8,904 bases of DNA from Caryophanales bacterium UBA7642 (GTDB lineage: Bacteria > Bacillota_I > Bacilli_A > RFN20 > CAG-288). Of this stretch, positions 1 to 5,198 are shown piece after piece. The notes beneath the pieces were generated by a model. It had not been told where the DNA came from and made no database searches. It saw only the letters and a list, made by a program, of their open reading frames with translations. Position 1 is the stretch's first letter. The number at the start of each line of letters is the position of its first letter. Location of the stretch: the NCBI GenBank assembly GCA_002483745.1, contig DLIM01000044.1, positions 21,479 to 30,382 of the forward strand. The letters are read 5' to 3'. The position numbers and the translations under genes are program-made.

Positions 1-1055
1 CCAGTTTCATAGTAGGAAGCACTTCTACTCATCAAGTAGGTGTTCATACACTGATATTGGTTCCAAATATTAGCCATTCTATCAAACTTTACAATATTGG
101 ATTTAACATTAAAGGCATCTAATAAACCATCCCAGTATTTCTTTAAATCATTGAGAGCTTTATCAACATTTTTTACGCTCTTATATTTTTCAATAATGGC
201 TTTTGCTTTGACCTTGTTGATGACATCCTTGCTTTCCCACTTCTTATCTTCGGGGTTTTCTACATACCCTAAAATGAAGATGATTGTTTTGCTTTCATGA
301 GGCTTTAAAGTTAATTCAAAGCGGTGGCAGCCAATGGGATAATAATCATGAACAATAGAGTCTTTACTAGTTTTCTTTAAAACACAAACTGGCTGATCCC
401 AGCCATTTTCTAAGCCTAAGAATTCATCACGGCTTGTATCAAAGCCGTCATGTTTCCTAGAGGAATAATAGAAAGCATAATGATTTCTTCTTTCACGGTA
501 TTCAGTCTTGTGATAAATAGTATTATTATCAATTTCGACTTCGGCAAGATTTAAATTTCTCTGATAATTGTTAGCATCATCGATGGCATTATATAAACAA
601 AATTCAACAGCACTATAAAAAGAAAACTTCTTTTCTCTCCCAGTGGTGTTAGTCAGTTCGACTTTGTTGATTTCACAATTGTCATTCAAGGGAACAAAAC
701 AAGTGATCTTTGAAGCTAAACCGTTTTTTGAAGATTCGAAGATTGAGTATGAAAGACCATGACGGCAAGTATAGGAATCAAGAGCTGTTTTACAAGGCAA
801 ATAAGCAGGGCTCCAGATAGTTCCTTTATCGTTGATGTAGAAGAATCTTCCAGAGATATCTCTAGGAACATTATTATAACGATAACGTGTAATTCTTCTT
901 AATTTGGCATCTTTGTAAAAAGAGTAGCCACCACAAGTATTAGATATTAAAGAATGAAAATCATTAACACCTAAATAGTTAATCCATGGAAGAGGTGTAT
1001 GAGGGGTTTCAATGACATATTCACGGTTTTTATCATCAAAGTGACCAAATTTCAT
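1..1055 (-). CDS. GH94 cellobiose phosphorylase, N-terminal part (runs off the window)
   Basis: This family cleaves cellobiose with phosphate to alpha-glucose 1-phosphate and glucose in the cytoplasm. I read 351 codons from the ATG at 1053-1055 with no stop; family members are about 800 residues, so under half is present. The N-terminus MKFGHFDDKNREYVIETP, then PWINYLG, GGYSFYKDAK and RYRYNN, is the classic start of cellobiose phosphorylases. Further on come NNYQRNL, IYHKTEYRERR, YYPIGCH and LGYVENPEDKKW of the beta-sandwich domain. The segment IWNQYQCM-SRSASYYETG opens the (alpha/alpha)6 catalytic barrel. The general-acid Asp and the phosphate-binding residues lie beyond the edge. AAAGGG at 1065-1070 is the likely ribosome site. 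The gene is AT-richer than its neighbours. It diverges from a sugar-binding lipoprotein and shares operator-like sites with it. Another GH94 specificity (cellodextrin, laminaribiose) is possible, but the N-terminus fits cellobiose phosphorylase best. Family identity comes from remembered sequences. Confidence 0.93.
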   Translation of the reverse strand, partial: MKFGHFDDKNREYVIETPHTPLPWINYLGVNDFHSLISNTCGGYSFYKDAKLRRITRYRYNNVPRDISGRFFYINDKGTIWSPAYLPCKTALDSYTCRHGLSYSIFESSKNGLASKITCFVPLNDNCEINKVELTNTTGREKKFSFYSAVEFCLYNAIDDANNYQRNLNLAEVEIDNNTIYHKTEYRERRNHYAFYYSSRKHDGFDTSRDEFLGLENGWDQPVCVLKKTSKDSIVHDYYPIGCHRFELTLKPHESKTIIFILGYVENPEDKKWESKDVINKVKAKAIIEKYKSVKNVDKALNDLKKYWDGLLDAFNVKSNIVKFDRMANIWNQYQCMNTYLMSRSASYYET

Positions 1056-1110
1056 AATAATATGCCCTTTCTTAGCGTGAAACCTCTTTTTTTTAGGCTT
1101 TTTGCTAACT

Positions 1111-1122
1111 TAATCGGTTTCG
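1111..1122 (-). promoter_or_regulatory. Operator-like site at the start of the GH94 transcript
   Basis: The minus strand reads CGAAACCGATTA, about 7 bp past the predicted start. It differs at one position from the plus-strand site at 1291-1302, which occupies the matching place in the divergent promoter. The central CG and partial symmetry resemble operators of the LacI/CcpA family. Binding here would block transcription. The regulator is not in the window. Confidence 0.5.
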
Positions 1123-1135
1123 TAAATACACAATT

Positions 1136-1163
1136 AGTATAAATGATTGCCCTAAAAAAGCAA
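1136..1163 (-). promoter_or_regulatory. Sigma-A-type promoter for the GH94 gene
   Basis: Read on the minus strand, TTGCTT (1158-1163) and TATACT (1136-1141) are separated by 16 bp. Transcription would start near 1129 and give a 5' UTR of about 74 nt before the ATG at 1055. The DNA upstream is very AT-rich and includes A6T6 at 1180-1191, which may bend or act as an UP-like element. Inferred from consensus only. Confidence 0.6.
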
Positions 1164-1198
1164 CTATAAAATTTAAAATAAAAAATTTTTTGTTCCCT

Positions 1199-1221
1199 AA
1201 AATACAATATAATTGTATTTT
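1199..1221. promoter_or_regulatory. 10-bp perfect dyad midway between divergent promoters
   Basis: AAAATACAAT (1199-1208) and ATTGTATTTT (1212-1221) are exact inverted copies separated by ATA. A further half-site, CAAAATAC, lies at 1234-1241 and is inverted against GTATTTTG (1215-1222). The dyad lies about 35 bp from the nearest -35 box on either side, so an activator or looping protein could bind here. AT-rich DNA yields dyads by chance, so the role is uncertain. Confidence 0.4.
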
Positions 1222-1240
1222 GTTTTTGAAAATCAAAATA

Positions 1241-1252
1241 CGAAATCGTTTT
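1241..1252 (+). promoter_or_regulatory. Weaker third operator-like site upstream of the lipoprotein promoter
   Basis: CGAAATCGTTTT repeats the first eight bases of the 1291-1302 site exactly and sits just 5' of the -35 box at 1256. The right half is degenerate. It could be an auxiliary operator bracketing the promoter, with the two copies 50 bp apart. Confidence 0.35.
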
Positions 1253-1255
1253 TTC

Positions 1256-1285
1256 TTGACTTTCCACTTGGAGCCCAACTATAAT
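1256..1285 (+). promoter_or_regulatory. Strong sigma-A-type promoter for the sugar-binding lipoprotein
   Basis: TTGACT (1256-1261) and a perfect TATAAT (1280-1285) are separated by 18 bp. The start would be near 1292, giving a leader of about 150 nt. An operator-like sequence lies directly on the predicted start. Confidence 0.8.
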
Positions 1286-1290
1286 GTTCT

Positions 1291-1304
1291 CGAAATCGAT
1301 TACG
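1291..1304 (+). promoter_or_regulatory. LacI/CcpA-like operator over the lipoprotein transcription start
   Basis: CGAAATCGATTACG is symmetric at all but one pair about a central CG. It fits the CcpA cre consensus (TGWNANCGNTNWCA) except at the two outermost bases. Its place immediately after the -10 box is typical of a repressor site. It matches 11 of 12 bases with the site in the divergent GH94 promoter. Whether CcpA or a local LacI-type sugar repressor binds cannot be told from the sequence. Confidence 0.55.
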
Positions 1305-1406
1305 GAAGCCCTTACACAACTGAACTTCTCCCTTAGAAATTCAGCGGATAAGGTCTAAAGGGCAGATAGCGAAGCGACACTGATCTTAGTCGCTGAGTCG
1401 ATTGCC
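1305..1406 (+). ncRNA. Candidate structured leader RNA of the lipoprotein gene
   Basis: Four helices can be drawn. GCCCTT (1308-1313) pairs with AAGGGC (1358-1363). Inside it a hairpin pairs CTGAACTTCT (1320-1329) with AGAAATTCAG (1335-1344), with one mismatch and loop CCCTT. Loop bases CCTT (1331-1334) can pair with AAGG (1350-1353), making a pseudoknot. A third stem pairs AGCGAC (1373-1378) with GTCGCT (1389-1394). Alternatives compete: GGCA (1361-1364) with TGCC (1403-1406), and CTCCC (1328-1332) with GGGAG of the Shine-Dalgarno (1429-1433). No poly-U terminator precedes the gene, so any control would act on translation or stability. I do not recognise a known riboswitch class; hand folding only. 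Confidence 0.45.
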
Positions 1407-1444
1407 GGGATGAAACAGAGAGGAAAACGGGAGGTAAAATTATT

Positions 1445-2893
1445 ATGAAAAAAAGTAACGTTCTCGCTCTAGTATGTGGTCTTGCTGGGATTGGTATGGG
1501 ATTATGTGGATGCGGTACTGATGGAACCTCTTCTTCTGTCGCCTTAAAACCTGATCATGTTACTTTATCCGATGATGGTAATGTCATCAATATCCGTTGC
1601 TGGAATAATGAATTCGAAGGAAAATTCAAAGCTTATTATCCTAACATTGCTAAGGATAACGGCGATGATACTTTCACTCTTAAGAACGGACATACCGTTA
1701 AATTCACTATTGTTTCCAACGATGGTAATGCTTATCAGACAGCTTTGGATGGCGCTTTAGCCAACCAGTTCTCTTCTACTACTAAGGCTGATGACAAGGT
1801 TGATATGTTCTTAATGGAAGCTGATTATGCTCTTAAGTATGCTAATTCTTCTAAGTCTATCAACGTCAAGGAATTAGGCTTAACTGATAATGATTTAGCT
1901 GATATGTATGACTACACCAAGGTCATTGCCACTGATAGCCGTGCTGGCAAGGGCGGATATCTCAAGGGTGTTTCTTGGCAGGCTACTCCTGGTCTTTATG
2001 CTTACAGAACTGATATTGCTGAAGAAGTCTTAGGAACTTCTGATCCTGATAAGGTTCAGGAAAAGATCAGCACCTGGGATAAGTTCAATAATGTTGCCAC
2101 TCAGATGAAGGCAAAGAGCCATTATATGCTTTCTGGCTATGATGATTCTTATCGTACTTTCTCCAACAATATGTCTCAGCCTTGGGCTAATTCTGATGGC
2201 GTTATCACTCTTGATCCTCAGATCAAGGCTTGGATCAAGCAGACTAAGAATTATACTGATTCTCAATATAGCCACAAGACTAAGCTTTGGGATTCTGATT
2301 GGGGCAAGGATCAGGGGCCGGAAGGAAATGTCTTTGGATTCTTCTATTCAACTTGGGGTATTAACTTCACTTTAAAGGGCAATTCACTTGCTACTTCTGT
2401 CAAGGATGGTGGCAAAGAAGAGTTAGGAAATGGCTTGTTCGGCAAATATCGTGTCTGCCGTGGACCTGCTAACTACTATTGGGGTGGTACTTGGCTCTCT
2501 GCTGCTAACGGCACTGATAACAAGTCTGATGTCTGCGATATTATGAGATCTATGACTTGTGATTCAGCAATTGCTCAGAAGATCACTCGTGAGACTGAAG
2601 ATTATTGCAACAACAAGACCGCTATGAATGCTATTGCTACCGATTCTACTTATGGCTCAGCTTTCTTAGGCGGACAGAACCATATTGCTCTCTTCCAGAA
2701 GACTGCTTCTGATATCAAGATGAATGCAATGTCTGCTTACGATCAGGGCTGCAATGAACAGATTCAGAATGCTATGCACAGCTACTTTGCTGGCACTGCT
2801 ACTTACAAGGAAGCTATTTCCACTTTCGAATCTGCTTTATTAACCCTCTATCCTGAAGTCACCTTTGATTCTACTTTCGATGCTGATCTCTAA
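1445..2893 (+). CDS. ABC-transporter sugar-binding lipoprotein (solute-binding family 1)
   Basis: This is predicted to be an extracellular lipid-anchored receptor that captures a carbohydrate and hands it to an ABC importer. The 482-residue product starts with MKK and a hydrophobic stretch ending in the lipobox LCGC, so Cys23 would be lipidated after signal peptidase II cleavage. A Ser/Thr-rich linker follows. The body has the length and feel of type-I sugar-binding proteins, with many aromatics (VSWQATPGLYAYR, YYWGGTWLSAANG) that could stack on sugar rings; I see no diagnostic motif for a precise ligand. GGGAGG (1429-1434) lies 10 nt before the ATG. The gene has its own promoter and leader and is followed at once by a terminator, so it is monocistronic with no permease genes. 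Frequent AAG and CTT/GCT codons resemble the ribosomal genes and suggest high expression. The neighbouring phosphorylase suggests cellobiose or a cello-oligosaccharide as ligand, which is inference. Confidence 0.85.
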   Translation: MKKSNVLALVCGLAGIGMGLCGCGTDGTSSSVALKPDHVTLSDDGNVINIRCWNNEFEGKFKAYYPNIAKDNGDDTFTLKNGHTVKFTIVSNDGNAYQTALDGALANQFSSTTKADDKVDMFLMEADYALKYANSSKSINVKELGLTDNDLADMYDYTKVIATDSRAGKGGYLKGVSWQATPGLYAYRTDIAEEVLGTSDPDKVQEKISTWDKFNNVATQMKAKSHYMLSGYDDSYRTFSNNMSQPWANSDGVITLDPQIKAWIKQTKNYTDSQYSHKTKLWDSDWGKDQGPEGNVFGFFYSTWGINFTLKGNSLATSVKDGGKEELGNGLFGKYRVCRGPANYYWGGTWLSAANGTDNKSDVCDIMRSMTCDSAIAQKITRETEDYCNNKTAMNAIATDSTYGSAFLGGQNHIALFQKTASDIKMNAMSAYDQGCNEQIQNAMHSYFAGTATYKEAISTFESALLTLYPEVTFDSTFDADL

Positions 2894-2935
2894 ACTGTAA
2901 CTTTTCTAAAAAAGTTAATATAAGTTCCTCCTTAT

Positions 2936-2969
2936 AAAGGGCCCGGTACAGCTAATGCCGGGCCTTTTT
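2936..2969 (+). terminator. Rho-independent terminator of the lipoprotein gene
   Basis: GGCCCGG (2940-2946) pairs perfectly with CCGGGCC (2958-2964) across an 11-nt loop. TTTTT (2965-2969) follows, and upstream A residues can extend the stem. This closes the gene 42 nt after its stop codon. Confidence 0.9.
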
Positions 2970-3016
2970 ATTGCAAGCATTTTTAAATAATATAAGAAAA
3001 GACATTATTTATAAAG

Positions 3017-3048
3017 AAAAAACCACTGCCTTCTGAGCAGTGGTTTTT
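3017..3048. terminator. Bidirectional terminator between lipoprotein gene and rplS
   Basis: CCACTGC (3023-3029) pairs with GCAGTGG (3037-3043) across a 7-nt loop. Six A residues on the left and five T residues on the right give a U-tract on either strand. It most likely ends rplS (minus strand) and backs up the terminator at 2936-2969. Confidence 0.88.
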
Positions 3049-3099
3049 ATTGTCACTTGTTAATTTGAGAATAAGATGAGTTTATAGATTTAGAATTGA

Positions 3100-3612
3100 C
3101 TACTTAGCTTCAGTCTTAGCGTCAGCTTTGACTTCAGTAGCAGTAGCTTCGGTAGCCTTAGCAGCCTTATCTTCCTTAGCAGCCTTGTTCTTTTCTCTTT
3201 CAGCAGCCTTTTTCTTATCGGTATTGGTCTTAGTAGCAGCTAAGTTGCTGGCAATCTTATCCTTGCGGATGACTTCCTGTAATCTAGCAGACTTGCCGGA
3301 AAGGTTTCTGAGATAGTAGAGCTTATGTCTTCTGACCTTGCCGTGTTTGAGAACGACAACAGAAGCTACAACGGGTGAATTAATGAAGAAGTTTCTTTCA
3401 ACACCGACACCGGCAGAATCCTTTCTGACGATGAAGGTCTTGCTAGCTCCAGATCCTCTAACGCTGACGACAACGCCCTCGAAGGCCTGTTGTCTTTCCT
3501 TGTTATTTTCTCTGATGGTAACCATAACTCTGACGGTATCACCAGCGACAAAATCAGGGATGTCGTTTCTGATCTGAGTAGCAGTAACCTGCTGAACTAA
3601 ATTTTTGTTCAT
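3100..3612 (-). CDS. rplS: 50S ribosomal protein L19
   Basis: L19 sits at the interface of the large and small subunits. The first ~117 of 170 residues match the family closely: IPDFVAGDTVRV near 18-29, AFEGVVVSVRGSG near 43-55, GVGVERNFFINSP near 69-80 and GKVRRHKLYYLR near 91-102. Residues ~119-170 are a Lys/Ala/Glu-rich, probably disordered tail; typical L19 is about 115 residues. The stop is TAG. AAAGGAG about 11 nt before the ATG supports the start. The gene is a single-gene unit with its own promoter and terminator, divergent from rplK. Its usual Firmicutes neighbours (rimM, trmD) are not here. A hairpin in the 5' UTR may be the L19 autoregulatory leader. Confidence 0.97.
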   Translation of the reverse strand: MNKNLVQQVTATQIRNDIPDFVAGDTVRVMVTIRENNKERQQAFEGVVVSVRGSGASKTFIVRKDSAGVGVERNFFINSPVVASVVVLKHGKVRRHKLYYLRNLSGKSARLQEVIRKDKIASNLAATKTNTDKKKAAEREKNKAAKEDKAAKATEATATEVKADAKTEAK

Positions 3613-3648
3613 TTGGTTTGTTTCTCCTTTGGAAATTATTGTGTTTTC

Positions 3649-3686
3649 CTTGGGCTCATGGGTGTGACTCCCTAGCGGAACCTAAG
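3649..3686 (-). promoter_or_regulatory. rplS 5' UTR hairpin, possible L19 leader
   Basis: On the minus-strand RNA, CUUAGGUUC (from 3686 to 3678) pairs with GAGCCCAAG (from 3657 to 3649) with one A-C mismatch. An inner GGG/CCC pairing (3670-3672 with 3660-3662) is also possible. A second weaker pairing, GGAAA with UUUCC, lies between this stem and the Shine-Dalgarno. L19 leaders are known in Firmicutes, but I cannot recall the consensus well enough to assign this one firmly. Confidence 0.5.
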
Positions 3687-3715
3687 TAAGCTAAGCTATA
3701 TGCAAAGCAAGGGAT

Positions 3716-3744
3716 AATATACCACAGGCTAAGAGCCGTTTCAA
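3716..3744 (-). promoter_or_regulatory. rplS promoter with extended -10
   Basis: On the minus strand, TTGAAA (3739-3744) and TATATT (3716-3721) are 17 bp apart, and TGG directly precedes the -10 box as an extended -10. The start would be near 3709, about 97 nt before the ATG. Confidence 0.75.
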
Positions 3745-3763
3745 GCAATGGATTAAAAATTCC

Positions 3764-3792
3764 TTGCATAAGTATCTTTATACTAGTATAAT
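3764..3792 (+). promoter_or_regulatory. Promoter of the rplK operon
   Basis: TTGCAT (3764-3769) and a perfect TATAAT (3787-3792) have the ideal 17-bp spacer. Its -35 box starts 20 bp from that of the divergent rplS promoter. Between them lies an imperfect dyad (GCAATGGATT at 3745-3754 against AATTCCTTGC at 3758-3767). Transcription would begin near 3799, about 109 nt before the rplK start. Confidence 0.85.
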
Positions 3793-3802
3793 TTATCAAG
3801 TT

Positions 3803-3827
3803 AGGCATTTTATGCCTTTTATAGGCA
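3803..3827 (+). promoter_or_regulatory. Two mutually exclusive hairpins at the 5' end of the rplK transcript
   Basis: AGGCAT (3803-3808) can pair with ATGCCT (3812-3817), followed by TTTTA. Alternatively TGCCT (3813-3817) can pair with AGGCA (3823-3827). The two use the same middle strand, so only one can form. The first has a short U-tract and could pause or stop polymerase weakly. The role is inferred. Confidence 0.4.
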
Positions 3828-3843
3828 CTACTATGTCTACTAA

Positions 3844-3874
3844 GTGGGAAGTCAGTGACGACTGATAGTACCAC
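3844..3874 (+). promoter_or_regulatory. Likely L1-binding translational operator in the rplK leader
   Basis: GTGG (3844-3847) pairs with CCAC (3871-3874). An internal loop (GAAG against TAGTA) separates it from a hairpin TCAGT (3852-3856) / ACTGA (3861-3865) with loop GACG. GTGGGAA on the 5' side and TGATAGTACCAC on the 3' side resemble the L1-stalk strands of 23S rRNA (E. coli GUGGGAG and UUGAAAUACCAC). Repression of the L11-L1 mRNA by L1 through rRNA mimicry is established in E. coli and archaea. It ends 17 nt before the Shine-Dalgarno. Confidence 0.7.
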
Positions 3875-3907
3875 AACACGTGATTTCAATCAAAGGAGGA
3901 ATCAATC

Positions 3908-4339
3908 GTGAAAAAAGTCACTAGATCGATGATTATTCGTGCTGAAGGCGGTGGAGCTAACCCTGCCAAATTAGGTCAGAAGCTTGGGCCTTTTGGTATC
4001 GGTGGTAAGTTCTGCCAGGAGTTCAATCTCAAGACAGCTAACCGCAAGGGCGAGATTGTTCCATGTGTTCTCACCATTTATGAAGATCGTACTTTCGATA
4101 TGTCATTCAAGACTACTCCTGTCACTTATCTTCTACTCAAGGCTGCCGGTCTCGATAAGGGCCGTAAAGGCGCTGATCGTGGCGGGAACGCTAAGGTAGC
4201 TGTCGGCAAGGTCAAGAAGGAAGACATCAAGAAGATCGCTGAGTACAAGCTCAAGGATCTCAATGTTGATTCACTTGAAGCTGCTGAGAGATGTGTCGAA
4301 GGATCTGCCAAGTCAATGGGCTTGCAGATTATCGACTAA
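3908..4339 (+). CDS. rplK: 50S ribosomal protein L11
   Basis: L11 binds the GTPase-associated centre of 23S rRNA and helps factor binding and RelA activation. The product has 143 residues, near the family norm, and starts at GTG 8 nt after AAAGGAGG (3892-3899). Family marks include FCQEFN (35-40), TIYEDRTF, LLLKAAG and the C-terminal rRNA-binding signature ending EGSAKSMGLQI. Two regions are unusual. The N-terminal Pro-rich segment (ANPSPPVGPALG in E. coli) reads ANPAKLGQKLG (17-27), so it is one residue shorter and lacks the PP pair and the third Pro. A small Gly/Arg/Lys-rich insertion follows LKAAGL. The gene is first in the operon, lies behind an L1-type operator, and is 14 nt from rplA. 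Confidence 0.97.
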   Translation: MKKVTRSMIIRAEGGGANPAKLGQKLGPFGIGGKFCQEFNLKTANRKGEIVPCVLTIYEDRTFDMSFKTTPVTYLLLKAAGLDKGRKGADRGGNAKVAVGKVKKEDIKKIAEYKLKDLNVDSLEAAERCVEGSAKSMGLQIID

Positions 4340-4353
4340 AGGAGATACCGACA

Positions 4354-5028
4354 ATGAAATTATCAAAGAAATATGCTGCTTCCGTCAAGCTCATCGAAAA
4401 GGGTAAGAAATACAACACTGCCGAGGCTTGTGATTTAGTTAAGAAGACTGCTACTGCCAAGTGGGATGAATCTATTGATGTTACCTTCAAACTTAATATT
4501 GATCCTAAGCAGGCTGATCAGCAGTTAAGAGGAACTATTGTTCTTCCTCATGGCAATGGTAAGACTAAGAAGATCTTAGCCATCACTGATAAGGTTGATG
4601 ATGCTAAGGCTGCTGGTGCTGACTTCATTGGTCAGCAGGATATGCTCGACAAGATTTCTAAGGAGAACTGGTTCGGATTCGATGTTATCGTTGCTACTCC
4701 GAATATGATGGGTCTCTTAGGAAGAATGGGCCGTGTCTTAGGACCTAAGGGCTTAATGCCTAACCCGAAGACTGGTACTGTTACCAACAACATCGGCGAT
4801 GCTATTAAGGAAATCAAAAATGGTAAGATTTCTTACCGTAATGATAAGGATGGCAATTTAGCCATCAACTTCGGCAAGGCCAGCTTCACTGCTCAGAACC
4901 TTACTGATAACCTCAACGCTATTGTTGACACTATCAATAAGATCCGTCCTGCTACTGTTAAGGGCACTTATGTCCAGTCCTGCACTATCTCTTCTACTTA
5001 TGGTCCTGGCATTAAGATTGCTATCTAG
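4354..5028 (+). CDS. rplA: 50S ribosomal protein L1
   Basis: L1 forms the mobile stalk at the E site and in many bacteria represses its own operon. The product is 224 residues, close to the usual ~230. The signature around residues 113-144 is clear, with VATPNMMGLLGRMGRVLGPKG followed shortly by MPNPKTGTVT. The N-terminus MKLSKKYAASVKLIEKGKKY and the end PATVKGTYVQSCTISSTYGPG are typical. I chose the ATG at 4354 because AAAGGAG (4338-4344) lies 9 nt upstream. An in-frame ATG at 4291 lies inside rplK and would add non-homologous residues. The Shine-Dalgarno overlaps the rplK stop, which favours translational coupling. The stop is TAG. Confidence 0.98.
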   Translation: MKLSKKYAASVKLIEKGKKYNTAEACDLVKKTATAKWDESIDVTFKLNIDPKQADQQLRGTIVLPHGNGKTKKILAITDKVDDAKAAGADFIGQQDMLDKISKENWFGFDVIVATPNMMGLLGRMGRVLGPKGLMPNPKTGTVTNNIGDAIKEIKNGKISYRNDKDGNLAINFGKASFTAQNLTDNLNAIVDTINKIRPATVKGTYVQSCTISSTYGPGIKIAI

Positions 5029-5064
5029 TTTGCTTCTTTAATACCTTATATATACGTATCCGTT

Positions 5065-5164
5065 ATCCGACATGATTCGGGTGCTTCAATATACCTAAGA
5101 CAGTAACTGCCCTAGTGGCTCAATTTGTTACCGAGGTTATGAGCAACGTCAAAAAAGTATATTG
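5065..5164 (+). promoter_or_regulatory. L10 leader (autoregulatory mRNA element before rplJ)
   Basis: The L10(L12)4 complex binds such leaders and limits rplJ-rplL expression. The outer helix pairs CAATATAC (5087-5094) perfectly with GTATATTG (5157-5164). Inside are CTAAGACAGT, a stem GTAAC (5103-5107) / GTTAC (5127-5131), and CCGAGGTT (5131-5138). These match the order and motifs of Firmicutes L10 leaders (AAGACAGUAGG then GCCGAGGU), as I remember them. A separate hairpin ATCCGA (5065-5070) / TCGGGT (5077-5082) stands just upstream. I see no convincing promoter in the 170-bp gap, so this leader is probably inside the operon mRNA. Confidence 0.85.
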
Positions 5165-5198
5165 TTAAAATACACCATACCTAAAAGGAGGTGAAAAG

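Noticed and set aside
1052..1267. Minus-strand 71-codon reading frame across the divergent promoter region
   Set aside because: It is low-complexity AT-rich sequence that overlaps both the GH94 start and its promoter, and it has no ribosome site or family resemblance.
1305..1444. T-box, SAM, c-di-GMP or similar known riboswitch in the lipoprotein leader
   Set aside because: I searched by eye for their conserved cores (such as AGGGUGGNACCGCG for T-boxes) and found none; the element is kept only as an unassigned candidate.
3128..3577. Plus-strand frames opposite rplS
   Set aside because: They are antisense shadows of the strongly conserved L19 gene, with no ribosome sites.
3656..3889. Minus-strand 77-codon frame upstream of rplS
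   Set aside because: It spans both divergent promoters and the structured leaders, and it has no recognisable protein features.
4291..4353. Upstream in-frame ATG that would extend rplA by 21 codons
   Set aside because: It lies inside rplK in another frame and lacks a Shine-Dalgarno. The ATG at 4354 has AAAGGAG and starts at the conserved L1 N-terminus.
5029..5086. Possible promoter before rplJ (TTGCTT and TATATA)
   Set aside because: The two boxes are only about 13 bp apart and no other good pair was seen, so rplJ is treated as part of the rplK operon mRNA.
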